Assembly (NCBI GenBank): GCA_003142855.1
Contig: PLNW01000083.1
Coordinates: forward strand, 1 to 64,000
From: Myxococcales bacterium
GTDB taxonomy: Bacteria; Myxococcota_A; Polyangia; Fen-1088
DNA: 64,000 nt
Direction of reading: 5' to 3'
Every line of letters begins with the position of its first letter. The stretch's first letter is position 1. Under the pieces are notes generated by a model. That model was given only the letters and a program-made list of their open reading frames with translations, was not told the DNA's origin and searched no databases. Of the stretch, positions 52,838 to 62,581 are shown in pieces. A program made the position numbers and the translations under genes.

Positions 52838-54916
52838 CTACTCGTCTTCTTCGGCCGCCATCTTGGCGTCGGCGACGACTTTGTCCATGAGGTTGCTGGG
52901 CAATTCGTCGTAGTGCGAGAACTCGAGGGTGAACGAACCGCGACCGCCGGTCATCGAGCGCAGGTCGGACGAGTACTTGAGAGTTTCGGACATGGGCACA
53001 TGCGCGCGGATGACTTGATCCTTGCCATTGGACTCCATGCCCTCGACCCGACCGCGGCGCTGATTGAGATCGCCGATGACGTCGCCCATGCAGTCGTCCG
53101 GGCAGGTCACCTGGATCTTCATAATGGGCTCGAGTAGACACGGTTTGGCCAGCTTGAAGGCGGCCTGGAAACCCTTGGAACCGGCGATCTCGAAGGAACG
53201 CGAGTCCGAGTCCACGTCATGGTACTTGCCGTCGAACAGGCGCACCTTGACGTCGGTCACGCGATAGCCGGCGACAACCCCCCGGGCCATGCGCGTGCGC
53301 ATCCCCTTTTCGATGGCGGGGATGAACTGGCGGGGCACGGCGCCGCCCACGATGGCATCCTCGAACTCGAAACCACTGCCGCGGGGCAGGGGCGCAATGT
53401 CGACGTAGCACACCCCGTACTGGCCGCGTCCGCCGGTCTGCTTCTTGTGCTTGCCCTCGACGTTCTTGGCAGTGCCCTTGATGGTTTCGAGATACGGGAT
53501 CTTGGGTGGCAGGAGATCCACTTCGACGCCCATGCGGTGCAAGCGATCGACCGTGGCCTCGATGTGCAACTGGCCGGTGCCACCGATCAGGATGGCCTTG
53601 GACTGCGCGTCGTGGGTGACCTTGATGGCAACGTCCGAGTCGATGATCTCGTTCAGCTTGACGGCAACCTTGTCCTCGTCGCCCTTGGTCTTGGGCTGCA
53701 GCGCGTAGGTGATGAGCGGCGCGGGAATCACCGGCTTGGGCATGGCGAAGAGCGAGCGCTCGTCGGCCAGCGTGTCGCCGGTCTTGGTGGTCTTCAGCTT
53801 GGCCACAGCGACGATGTCGCCCGCGAAGGCCTCGGCCACCTGATCGCGCGCCTTGCCTTGCAGAACGTAGAGCTGGCCCACGCGTTCTTTGGAATCGTGG
53901 TTGACTGAAATCAGGGAGGCGTCGCCGGTGAGCTTTCCTGAAATCACCCGCATGAGGGACAGACGACCAATATCCGAGGTGCAGGTCTTCCACACGTACG
54001 CCGCCACCGGTGCCGCGGGATCGGCGCCGCGCTCGGTCGGCTCCTCGCCGATCTTGCCTTTCCAGGGCGGCCGATCCGTGGGCGCCGGGAAGCAATCCAC
54101 GATAAAATCGAGAAGGGGCTGGATGCCCACGCACACGCCGGGCGCAGCCGCCAGCACCGGCACGACGGCTTGCCGTCGCACACCCTCGACCAGACCCCGG
54201 CGCGCCTCTTCGTCGGTCAGGGTGCCGGTTTCCAGATACTTCTCCACCAGGGCATCGTCGGCCGAGGCAATGGCTTCGAGCAGGGCCTCGCGCGCTTTCT
54301 TCGCCGCTTCGACCATGTCGGCTGGGACCTCGCCCTCTTTCACGTCGCGCCCCTCTCCCGAAAAGCGGAACGCTTTCATGGAGAGCAGATCCACCACGCC
54401 CACGAAATCGGCTTCTTGACCGATGGGGAGCTGCATCGCCACGGCCTTGGTGGACAGGGTTTCGCGTACGTCATCGAGCGTGCGCTGGAAATCGGCGCGC
54501 TCGCGGTCCAGCTTGGAGATGAGCACGCAGCGGGGCAGCCCGAGTTCGTCGCACATGGCCCAGGTTCGTTCGGTGTAGACCTGCACGCCGTCACTGGCGG
54601 ACACCACCACCACGGCCGCGTCGGCCACGTCGAGGGTGATGCGGGTGTCGACCAGGAAGTTCCCGTTGCCTGACGTGTCAAGAATGTTGATCTTGTTCTT
54701 TTTCCACTCCACGTGGCCCGCAGCGGCGAAGATGCTGGTCTTGCGCTTCTGCTCCTCGGGCTCGAAGTCGAAGTTCGAGGTATCGTCGTCGACGCGACCC
54801 AGCCGCTGGGTCGACTTCGTCGAGAAGAGAATGGCCTCGCCCAGCGTGGTTTTTCCGGAACCACCGTGGCCGACCAGTGCAACGTTTCGAATCTCGTTCG
54901 CCGCGTAGCTCTTCAT
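52838..54916 (-). CDS. EF-G-like GTPase (EF-G2-type paralogue) with altered G motifs
   Basis: A 692-residue translational-GTPase-family protein. G1 is normal (GHGGSGKTT), but switch I reads EEQKRKTSI in place of RGITI, G3 is DTSGN instead of DTPGH, and G4 is SKLD instead of NKMD. Domains II to V are complete (VRLFDGKYHDVDSDSRSFE, DLNQRRGRVEG, AHVPMSETLKYSSDLRS). The His that activates hydrolysis in EF-G is therefore missing. Such proteins are known as elongation-factor-G-like, with no settled role. The ATG at 54916 follows AAGGGG. Convergent with the isc operon, it stands alone. Confidence 0.88.
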   Translation of the reverse strand: MKSYAANEIRNVALVGHGGSGKTTLGEAILFSTKSTQRLGRVDDDTSNFDFEPEEQKRKTSIFAAAGHVEWKKNKINILDTSGNGNFLVDTRITLDVADAAVVVVSASDGVQVYTERTWAMCDELGLPRCVLISKLDRERADFQRTLDDVRETLSTKAVAMQLPIGQEADFVGVVDLLSMKAFRFSGEGRDVKEGEVPADMVEAAKKAREALLEAIASADDALVEKYLETGTLTDEEARRGLVEGVRRQAVVPVLAAAPGVCVGIQPLLDFIVDCFPAPTDRPPWKGKIGEEPTERGADPAAPVAAYVWKTCTSDIGRLSLMRVISGKLTGDASLISVNHDSKERVGQLYVLQGKARDQVAEAFAGDIVAVAKLKTTKTGDTLADERSLFAMPKPVIPAPLITYALQPKTKGDEDKVAVKLNEIIDSDVAIKVTHDAQSKAILIGGTGQLHIEATVDRLHRMGVEVDLLPPKIPYLETIKGTAKNVEGKHKKQTGGRGQYGVCYVDIAPLPRGSGFEFEDAIVGGAVPRQFIPAIEKGMRTRMARGVVAGYRVTDVKVRLFDGKYHDVDSDSRSFEIAGSKGFQAAFKLAKPCLLEPIMKIQVTCPDDCMGDVIGDLNQRRGRVEGMESNGKDQVIRAHVPMSETLKYSSDLRSMTGGRGSFTLEFSHYDELPSNLMDKVVADAKMAAEEDE

Positions 54917-55063
54917 GCATTACCCCTTCAGGTGAATCGCGACCGCCCTTCCACCGTCCCCGAAGTCTGGCGCTTATAAATCACCTGATGGAGGAAGTCG
55001 AGGCTTGCGTCGCCTGCAAGTCATTCGGGACGCGGCGCGATGGTGAATGCAGGAGCTGGCTGG

Positions 55064-56371
55064 TCAGTTCTGGCTGGGATCGAGCACGCGGCCCATGAAG
55101 AGGATGGCGCCGGTGGGCTGGTCGCGCAGGAAGTAGAGGAAGGGCCGGTCGGCCGTGAGGACGAGTTGGGGCGCCGGAGGGGCGCTGGCGTCGCCGTTCA
55201 TGACCACAGCCGTGGCGGCTGCGGCCTCGGTGCCTCTTTCTGCGACGTTGATGAAGGCCTTGTGCATGACTTTCCAAATGAAGAGGTTCTGCGTGCCGTC
55301 CATCCCCGAGAAGTCGGCGATGCCTGGGATGAAGGCCGACGTCATGCCCAGGGCCTTGAGAAGGTCCTTTAGACTCGTTCCGGTCTCGACCTTGAAGCGG
55401 GGCAGGGCAACCGAAACCACCTGGTTGGTCAGCCCGGCCACCAGAGTCCCCAGTGTGTTGGCGTCCAGCGACGATTCGACCTGGCTGAACTGGCCCGCAT
55501 CCGGCACCACCACCACCAGCGAGAGGTTGTCGTCGGCGTAGGGCAGGGATGCGGCCACGAAGTTCGTCCCCTGCGTGGCTGGGAGACCGTAGAAATCCGA
55601 TCTCATGAATTTCGCAGTGACGCTGCTGCCGTCGAGCAGCGTGAACGAGCCGTCGTCGGTGTTGTTCGCCTCAAAGGGGCTTCCCCATGCAGCGTTGAAG
55701 TAAACCGCGTCGGTCAGGACTAGTTTGGTCGAGGCAACGACGGAGCGTTGGGGGAGCAGATCCTGGATTTTGTCGTTGGTCTGCTCGGCCACCCACGCGT
55801 TGATGGCCAGACGCGAAGGATCAGGCGCATTGAGAAAGTCGAGCAAGTTCACGCCCGCTCCGTAGTTTGCGGCCAGGGTGTCGAGAAAGTCCGACCTGAA
55901 TGCGTAGGTCTTCTCGGCCCAGAGGGTGTTGACGATGTCTACCTGCATGGGCCCGCCGTCGGCGCCCAGCTTGCCCTGACCTCGCGAGGTCAGGGCCAGG
56001 TCCAGGGCATCGAACGCCGGGTGCAATTGCGCGGGTGGCAGGGTGAAGTGAAGCGTGCTGGCCATCTCGCTGGCCGTGGTTCCAGCCGCGCCGGCGTAGG
56101 TCATGGCCAGGGCAATTGAGATGCTGGCCGGTGAGAAAATCAGATTGGTGTTCGTGGTGATGAGCTGTTTGTAGACATCGAACGCAAACGCGGCGTTATC
56201 AGACGCCAGCTGGGTGCTGTCGGCGGGCGCCACCGTGGGATTGGCCACGCGCTGGATTGGCGACTTGGCGGTGACGACCGGCGGGGTGGACGTTTCAGCG
56301 TCTCCACAGCCAGCAAGCGCGGTCGAAAGGAGTGCTGAGAGAACGAAGGTCGCTGGAATCGAACGAGTCAT
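55064..56371 (-). CDS. Serpin-family protease inhibitor, lipoprotein
   Basis: A 435-residue serpin with a lipoprotein signal (FVLSALLSTALAGC), so it is probably anchored in the cell envelope. The fold is complete: NLIFSPASISIALAMTYAGA, VLTDAVYFNAAWGSPFEAN and HKAFINVAERGTEAAAATA, ending in RPFLYFLRDQPTGAILFMG. The Ala-rich hinge (TEAAAATA) is of the inhibitory type that can insert into the central sheet. ATG 56371 has GGAGG upstream and is chosen over a start at 56395. The 147 bases between its stop and the EF-G-like gene show no gene. Confidence 0.9.
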   Translation of the reverse strand: MTRSIPATFVLSALLSTALAGCGDAETSTPPVVTAKSPIQRVANPTVAPADSTQLASDNAAFAFDVYKQLITTNTNLIFSPASISIALAMTYAGAAGTTASEMASTLHFTLPPAQLHPAFDALDLALTSRGQGKLGADGGPMQVDIVNTLWAEKTYAFRSDFLDTLAANYGAGVNLLDFLNAPDPSRLAINAWVAEQTNDKIQDLLPQRSVVASTKLVLTDAVYFNAAWGSPFEANNTDDGSFTLLDGSSVTAKFMRSDFYGLPATQGTNFVAASLPYADDNLSLVVVVPDAGQFSQVESSLDANTLGTLVAGLTNQVVSVALPRFKVETGTSLKDLLKALGMTSAFIPGIADFSGMDGTQNLFIWKVMHKAFINVAERGTEAAAATAVVMNGDASAPPAPQLVLTADRPFLYFLRDQPTGAILFMGRVLDPSQN

Positions 56372-56739
56372 GGGAGCCTCCCGGTTGGCCGCCAAGGTTC
56401 AGAGCAATTTCGGGGCCACGGAGGAGCGGGCCTTTGAACCACCGATCAAGTCAGACCACGTCGCTGGAGTCTCAGATTTCTGAGACCGCGCAGGCGACTC
56501 GGTCGCTGTGAGGTCAATGGCGCGGCGAAGCATGAGGCGACACAACACAGACATTCGTGTCGGTAGCGACGGTGATGCGGCATCTTTCGCCGCCTACCGG
56601 CATCATACAAACTGAATGGGGCCGAATCCGCAGAACCTGCACCTTCCCCAGCGCACGCCGTGGGCATCGAAGGGCAACCAGTTGCGGATCTCGGGTTCCC
56701 GGCACTAGTGGCGCAAACGTTCAGGCATAGGAGAGCAAC
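56372..56739. other. Divergent promoter region between the serpin and DHOD-like genes
   Basis: These 368 bases carry no recognisable gene. AGGAGAG lies about eight bases before the plus-strand ATG at 56740. Clear sigma-70 boxes are not evident. Confidence 0.45.
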
Positions 56740-57726
56740 ATGGCAGACCTACGAACCACATATATGGGTGTCCCTCTCGCCAATCCGATTGTGGTGGGAT
56801 CCTCGTCACTGTCGAAGTCCGTCGACAGCATCAAGAGACTTGAGCAGGCTGGGGCTGGCGGTCTGGTGGTGAAGTCGCTCTTCGAAGAGCAGGTACAGAT
56901 GGAGGAGGAGGAGTTCCGCACCCGCCTAGGGGCACTCGACCTAGGCTTCTCCGAAGCGGTCAGCATGTTTCCCAAGATGAAAGACGGTGGGCCCAAGCAG
57001 CACCTGTACTGGGTCGAACAGGCCCGCAAGGCGGTCAAGATGCCGCTCTTCGCCAGCCTCAACTGCGTGAGTCGGGTGACCTGGGGTGACTACGCCAAGC
57101 AACTCGAAGGCACGGGAGTGAACGGAATCGAGCTCAATTTCTACTCGCCCGCGCTTGACCCGGAAATCGCTGCCTCGGACATCGAAAAACGAGAGATTTC
57201 GATACTGGAGGGGGTGCGCGCAGCGGTCAAGATTCCCATCGCTGTGAAGCTTCACCCTCACTACACCAGTTTGATGAACGTGGTGTCGCGCATGGAAACC
57301 GCTGGAGCCAATGCCTTCGTGCTCTTCAATCGGTTACTCCAGCCCGACATCGATGTCGATACGCTGACCCGGTATGCCTCAGTCAATCTGAGCTCGCCGG
57401 GCGAGTCGTTGCTGCCCTTGCGCTGGGTGGCCATACTGCACGACCGGGTCAAGGCCGACCTGGTCGCCACCACCGGAATTTGGACCGGGCGGGACGTGGC
57501 CAAGATGGTGTTGGTGGGTGCCAAGGCGGTGCAGGTGGTCAGCGTGCTCTATCGCGAACAGCCTACTCACATTCAGAAGATGTTGGCCGAGCTGTCGAGC
57601 TGGATGGATGCCCACAACTTCGCCAACCTGGACGCCTTCCGCGGCATGCTGGGCCAGAAGCAAGGCGTGGACGCCTGGTCCTTCGCACGAGGCCAGTACA
57701 TCAAGGCCTTGGTGGGCGTGGATTAG
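56740..57726 (+). CDS. Dihydroorotate dehydrogenase-like FMN protein
   Basis: A 328-residue TIM-barrel protein of the class 1 dihydroorotate dehydrogenase-like family. Visible family parts are LANPIVVGSSSLSKSVDS, GAGGLVVKSLFEEQVQ, GIELNFYSPALDP, PIAVKLHPHYTSL and ATTGIWTGRDVAKMVLVGAKAVQVV. The pyrimidine-specific active-site pattern is not fully evident, so the substrate may differ. Proteins of this group are often annotated only as DHOD-like. The ATG at 56740 follows AGGAGAG. A hairpin follows nine bases after the stop. Confidence 0.85.
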   Translation: MADLRTTYMGVPLANPIVVGSSSLSKSVDSIKRLEQAGAGGLVVKSLFEEQVQMEEEEFRTRLGALDLGFSEAVSMFPKMKDGGPKQHLYWVEQARKAVKMPLFASLNCVSRVTWGDYAKQLEGTGVNGIELNFYSPALDPEIAASDIEKREISILEGVRAAVKIPIAVKLHPHYTSLMNVVSRMETAGANAFVLFNRLLQPDIDVDTLTRYASVNLSSPGESLLPLRWVAILHDRVKADLVATTGIWTGRDVAKMVLVGAKAVQVVSVLYREQPTHIQKMLAELSSWMDAHNFANLDAFRGMLGQKQGVDAWSFARGQYIKALVGVD

Positions 57727-57734
57727 CCATCCGA

Positions 57735-57753
57735 GCTAAAAGGGCGTTTTAGC
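57735..57753 (+). terminator. Hairpin after the DHOD-like gene
   Basis: GCTAAAA and TTTTAGC form a perfect 7-bp stem around GGGCG. There is no T-run beyond the stem arm itself, but the position fits a terminator separating the gene from the VapBC pair. Confidence 0.55.
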
Positions 57754-57762
57754 GTCCGTGAC

Positions 57763-57798
57763 TGGAAATGCAGGCATGTTTGGCATACAATGCATGCA
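57763..57798 (+). promoter_or_regulatory. Promoter and operator region of the VapBC pair, apparently leaderless
   Basis: TGGAAA (four of six to the -35 consensus) and TACAAT (57786-57791, five of six) are 17 bases apart. The chosen ATG at 57798 is only seven bases after the -10, so the transcript would start at or just before the start codon. A TGCATGCA palindrome overlaps the start and could be the operator. Confidence 0.45.
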
Positions 57799-58040
57799 TG
57801 CAGTACACGCTGAGGAAGATTCCCAAGCAACTCGACGAGGAAGTGCGTCGGCGGGCGCACGAGGAGTGCAAGAGCATGAATCGGGCGCTGCTGGAGGCGC
57901 TGGCGCGTGGGGTGGGCTTGCAAGGCCAGGCCCAGCGCCAGCGCGACCTCGGTGATATTGCCGGAACCTGGAAGAAGGATCCCGCCTTTGATCAGGCCAT
58001 CGCGGAACAGGACAAAGTCGACGAGGCACTCTGGAAGTGA
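57798..58040 (+). CDS. vapB: Antitoxin, VapB-like ribbon-helix-helix
   Basis: An 80-residue protein. The start is ATG 57798 (QYTLRKIPKQLDEEVRRRA), with a 10-codon longer start at 57768 less likely. The N-terminus fits a ribbon-helix-helix DNA-binding region, and the acidic C-terminus (DLGDIAGTWKKDPAFDQA) would wrap the toxin. Its stop overlaps the vapC start by GTGA. Autorepression at the upstream palindrome is expected from family behaviour. Confidence 0.75.
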   Translation: MQYTLRKIPKQLDEEVRRRAHEECKSMNRALLEALARGVGLQGQAQRQRDLGDIAGTWKKDPAFDQAIAEQDKVDEALWK

Positions 58041-58420
58041 GAGTCGCTCTCGACACCAACGGCTACGTGGACTTCTGTCGCGGCGAAGCGGGAACCGTCG
58101 ATCTGCTGGAGAAGGCGGACTCGATTCATCTGCCGTTCGTGGTTCTGGCCGAGCTTCGCGCCGGCTTCGCCGTGGGCAGGCGCGGATCCGAGAACGAGAG
58201 GGTGCTGGGCTTGTTTCTCGGCAAACCTGGGGTGCAGGTGATCTACGCCGACGATCAGACAACCCACCAGTACGCGTCCCTATACCGTCAGCTCCGCCGG
58301 CAGGGAACGCCCATTCCCACGAATGACATTTGGATCGCGGCTCTCGTGCTCCAGCACGGTCTGACCCTGCACGCCCGCGACCGGCACTTCGACCACCTGC
58401 CGCAACTCATGCGGAGGTAA
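58037..58420 (+). CDS. vapC: PIN-domain toxin ribonuclease
   Basis: A 127-residue PIN-domain RNase of the VapC family. The conserved acidic residues are in ALDTNGYVDF, VLAELRAGF, PTNDIWIAA and HARDRHFDHL, suggesting an intact metal-binding site. It probably cleaves tRNA or rRNA, as studied VapCs do. It starts at GTG within the vapB stop and ends immediately where the leftward permease gene ends. Confidence 0.85.
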   Translation: MRVALDTNGYVDFCRGEAGTVDLLEKADSIHLPFVVLAELRAGFAVGRRGSENERVLGLFLGKPGVQVIYADDQTTHQYASLYRQLRRQGTPIPTNDIWIAALVLQHGLTLHARDRHFDHLPQLMRR

Positions 58421-59563
58421 CTACGCCACCCGCTTGCGGAATCGCAGGCTGGCCACGGTCAGCAAGGCCAGGCCGAAGCCGAGCAGGGCGAGCAGGCGCC
58501 ACCAGATGTCGACGAAGCCGGCCCCCTTGAGCAGGACCGCGCGCAGGACCTCGATGTAGTAGCGAACCGGGTTGAAGAAGGTCACGATCTGCAGCCATGT
58601 GGGCATGGCGCGAATCGGGGTCATCACGCCGGAAAGCAGGATGGCTGGCATGGCAAAGAGAAAGCCGGCGAGAAAGGCTTGCTGCTGCGTACGACTGACC
58701 GTGGAGATCAACAGGCCGATGCCCAGCGTGGAGAGGACATAGAGCACGGTTCCAGTCGCGACCAGCAACAAGCTGCCGTGCAGGGGCACACCGAAGATCC
58801 ACACGCCAGCGGTCAACACCAGCAAGACGTCGAAGCAGCCGATCACCAGAAACGGCGTCATCTTGCCGATAAGGAGAAGAATCGGCCGGATCGGCGTGAC
58901 CAGAACCTGCTCCAGCGTGCCCATCTCGCGCTCGCGTGCGAGCCCCATGGCGGTGACTAGGGTTGTCGTGATGACGAGCAGGATGGTCATCACGCCAGGG
59001 ATCATGTAGGGCGGCGTCTTCAAACTGGGATTGAACCAGATGCGCGGCGTGGCTCGGATGAGCGGCGGCGGGGCGATCCCATGTGCGGCCAGACGCTCTT
59101 TCACCATCGCTTCGGCTGTCTCGCCAAAGTAGCGCGAGGCCGCGCCGGCCACGACCACTGCGCGGTTGGGATCGCCGCCGTCGAGGATGACTTGCACCTC
59201 GGCGGGGCGCTGAGCGAGCAGGGTGCGCGCCATGCCTGCGGGCAACACCAAGGCCGCGGCCGCGTCACCGGTTTGCAGTTTGCGCTGGACCTCCACAAGT
59301 TCGCTCGTGCGTCCGGCGTCGCGCAGGGTTCCGTCGGCGAGCAGCCGGCGCACGTGCTGGCGGCTCTGCGCGCTGGCATCATGGTCCACCACCAGGGTGG
59401 GCACATGGTCGAACTGAAAGTCGACCGCAAAGCCGAAGACCACGGTCTGCAGCAACGGCGCCACGATGAGCATGAACATGATGCGCCGGTCGCGCACCGT
59501 CTGACTGACCTCTTTGCGCATGATCGCGCGCAACTGCACCGACCAGCGTGGCCTCACAATCAT
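58421..59563 (-). CDS. ABC-2 type permease (YbhR/YbhS-like)
   Basis: A 380-residue inner-membrane permease. It begins MIVRPRWSVQLRAIMRKE, with one N-terminal helix (MLIVAPLLQTVVFGFAV), a large periplasmic region, and five C-terminal helices (MTILLVITTTLVTAMGL, EREMGTLEQVLVTPIRP, FLFAMPAILLSGVMTPI). It forms the channel of an ABC exporter with the next permease. The ATG at 59563 overlaps that gene's stop by ATGA; longer in-frame extensions are spurious. Confidence 0.88.
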   Translation of the reverse strand: MIVRPRWSVQLRAIMRKEVSQTVRDRRIMFMLIVAPLLQTVVFGFAVDFQFDHVPTLVVDHDASAQSRQHVRRLLADGTLRDAGRTSELVEVQRKLQTGDAAAALVLPAGMARTLLAQRPAEVQVILDGGDPNRAVVVAGAASRYFGETAEAMVKERLAAHGIAPPPLIRATPRIWFNPSLKTPPYMIPGVMTILLVITTTLVTAMGLAREREMGTLEQVLVTPIRPILLLIGKMTPFLVIGCFDVLLVLTAGVWIFGVPLHGSLLLVATGTVLYVLSTLGIGLLISTVSRTQQQAFLAGFLFAMPAILLSGVMTPIRAMPTWLQIVTFFNPVRYYIEVLRAVLLKGAGFVDIWWRLLALLGFGLALLTVASLRFRKRVA

Positions 59564-60681
59564 GCCAGCCTCCGTCGGAAACGCGCCGTGGCCAGAACCA
59601 GGATGGCCAGGGCGAAGATGGTGAGCGCGACCAGGTCGGTCCAAAGAATGGCCAGGCCGCTGTCCTTGAGCATGATTCCGCGCATGGCGTGCACGAAGTA
59701 GCGGGCTGGAATGACTGATGACAGGACCTGCAGGATGCGCGGCATGTTCTCGATGGGCACCAGCATTCCCGAGAGCAACAATGAGGGGAGCAGCGACGAG
59801 AGCGCGCCCGCTTGCGTGGCCACCAGCTGACTGCGTGCCACCACCGAGATGAACAGGCCCTGGCCCAGCATTCCGACCAGGAAGAGAAAGCCGGCGAGGA
59901 AGAGCAGGGCGGCGCTGCCACGGATGGGAACGTCGAAGATCACCGCGCCGACTGCCACCACCAAGAGGAGCTGCAGCATGCCGAGGCCGAGATAGGGCAG
60001 AAGTTTGCCGAGCACAATTTCCAGGCGGCCCACCGGCGAGGCAAAGAGTTGTTCCATGGACCCGCGCTCCCATTCCCCGGACACCGTGAGCGCGGTCAAT
60101 AGCACCGCGGCGATGGCGAGCAAGTACACGGCCAGGCCCGGGACCATGAACAGGGCCGAGCGGGCCTCGGGGTTGAACAGGGTGAACACCTTCACCTGCA
60201 AGGGCGGCTCGGCGGCGAGGTCGATGCGGCGCAAACTCTCCGCGCGCACCAGGCCGTCGATCTTGCTCAGGATCTGGTTGGCCACCACGCCGTCAGCACC
60301 GTCGACGATGAGCTGGACCTCGCCGTCGCGGCCGGCGGCAAGCTCGCGTTGATAACCGGCGGGAATGGCCAGCGCGGCCAGGGCCTGGCCCCGGCGAATC
60401 ATGCGCAGGGCCGTGGCCTCGTCGCTGTCGGCCGCGACCGTGAATTCGTGGCCCGCGCTCACGGCGCGGACCAAGGCGCGCGAGGAGGTGCTGCGATCCC
60501 CATCGAGGACCACCAGGGGAATGTGGTCCATGTCGAAGCTGACGCCGAAGCCGAAGATGAGAAGCATGACCACGGGCATGGCCAGAGCCATGTACAGGGT
60601 GCGTGGATCGCGACGAATGTGCATGACCTCCTTGGAAGCCATGGCGCCCACGCGAACCAGAAAGCGCGCCGGCCTGGTCAT
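59560..60681 (-). CDS. ABC-2 type permease (YbhS/YbhR-like)
   Basis: A 373-residue permease with the same topology: an N-terminal helix (MALAMPVVMLLIFGFGV), a periplasmic domain, and C-terminal helices (LLAIAAVLLTALTVSGEWER, LLFLAGFLFLVGMLGQGLF). The family-typical cytoplasmic motif GSMEQLFASPVGR follows ERGS. It overlaps the ATPase gene upstream and the second permease downstream by ATGA. Together with the ATPases, the adaptor and a TolC-type protein it would export lipophilic drugs or lipids out of the cell. Confidence 0.88.
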   Translation of the reverse strand: MTRPARFLVRVGAMASKEVMHIRRDPRTLYMALAMPVVMLLIFGFGVSFDMDHIPLVVLDGDRSTSSRALVRAVSAGHEFTVAADSDEATALRMIRRGQALAALAIPAGYQRELAAGRDGEVQLIVDGADGVVANQILSKIDGLVRAESLRRIDLAAEPPLQVKVFTLFNPEARSALFMVPGLAVYLLAIAAVLLTALTVSGEWERGSMEQLFASPVGRLEIVLGKLLPYLGLGMLQLLLVVAVGAVIFDVPIRGSAALLFLAGFLFLVGMLGQGLFISVVARSQLVATQAGALSSLLPSLLLSGMLVPIENMPRILQVLSSVIPARYFVHAMRGIMLKDSGLAILWTDLVALTIFALAILVLATARFRRRLA

Positions 60682-61618
60682 GGCGCGCGCGCCTCGCGCG
60701 GCCGGGCGACGACGGCCAAAAACACGTCTTCCAGCGTCGGCACGCCGGGTTCGACTTCCACGGCTTGCGCACCGGCGCTGGTCAGGGCGGCCGCGACCAA
60801 GTCCGCGTTCCATTCGGTGGATGCCACTTGCAGGTGCAAGCCGGCGCCAAAGGGCTCGACCGCGATGATCCCCGGGCGGCCGCGCAAGGAGCCCGCGGCT
60901 TCGGCCAGGTTGCGGCCGCGTACCGCCAGCACCCGGTCAGGAACGTAGCGCTTCTTGAGAGCGTCAGGCGTGTCGAGCGCCACCAGGCGGCCGTCCACCA
61001 TGAGACCAATGCGGCCGCAGTACTCGGCCTCGTCGAGATAGTGGGTGGTGACGAAGATGGTGGTGCCTTCGCGGGCGAGGCGGCGAATGAAACGCCAAAA
61101 GTGGCGGCGGCTGACCGGATCCACGCCGGCCGTGGGCTCGTCGAGAAACAGCACCGCAGGCCGGTGCAAGATGGCGCAGCCCAAGGCCAGGCGCTGCCGG
61201 ATACCGCCCGGAAGCGAACCCGTGATGGCGTTGCGTTCCTGTTCCAGATCGCACAGACGCAGAACCTCGTCGGCGCGGGCCGCGAAGTCCGGCCCGGAAA
61301 GTCCATAGGCCCCGCCAAAGAACTCGATGTTGGCCCGCACCGGCAAGTCCAGATAGAGCGAGAACTTCTGTGACATGTAGCCGATGGAAGCCTTGACTGA
61401 CTCGGGTGCGGATTTCACGTCGAAGCCGGCCACGCGCGCTTGACCAGCCGTCGGGGCGAGCAGCCCGCACAACATGCGGATGGTGGTGGACTTGCCGGCT
61501 CCGTTGGCGCCTAAGTAGCCGAAGATCTCGCCGCGGGCCACTGAGAACGACACGTCGTCGACCGCCAGGAACGATCCGAATCGGCGCGAAAGATGAAGCG
61601 CTTCGATAGACGCCTCGC

Positions 61619-61622
<4 letters not shown>
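60678..61622 (-). CDS. ABC transporter ATPase (YbhF-like half)
   Basis: A 314-residue ATPase. Walker A is GANGAGKST, the signature is LPGGIRQRL (a variant of LSGGQ), and Walker B with the catalytic Glu is AVLFLDEPTAGVDP; the H-loop lies in FVTTHYLDEAEYC. The C-terminal 75 residues resemble the accessory domain of multidrug ABC ATPases. With the neighbouring ATPase it equals the two halves of a YbhF-type double ATPase. It is coupled by ATGA at both ends. Confidence 0.9.
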
Positions 61623-62580
<958 letters not shown>

Positions 62581-62581
<1 letters not shown>

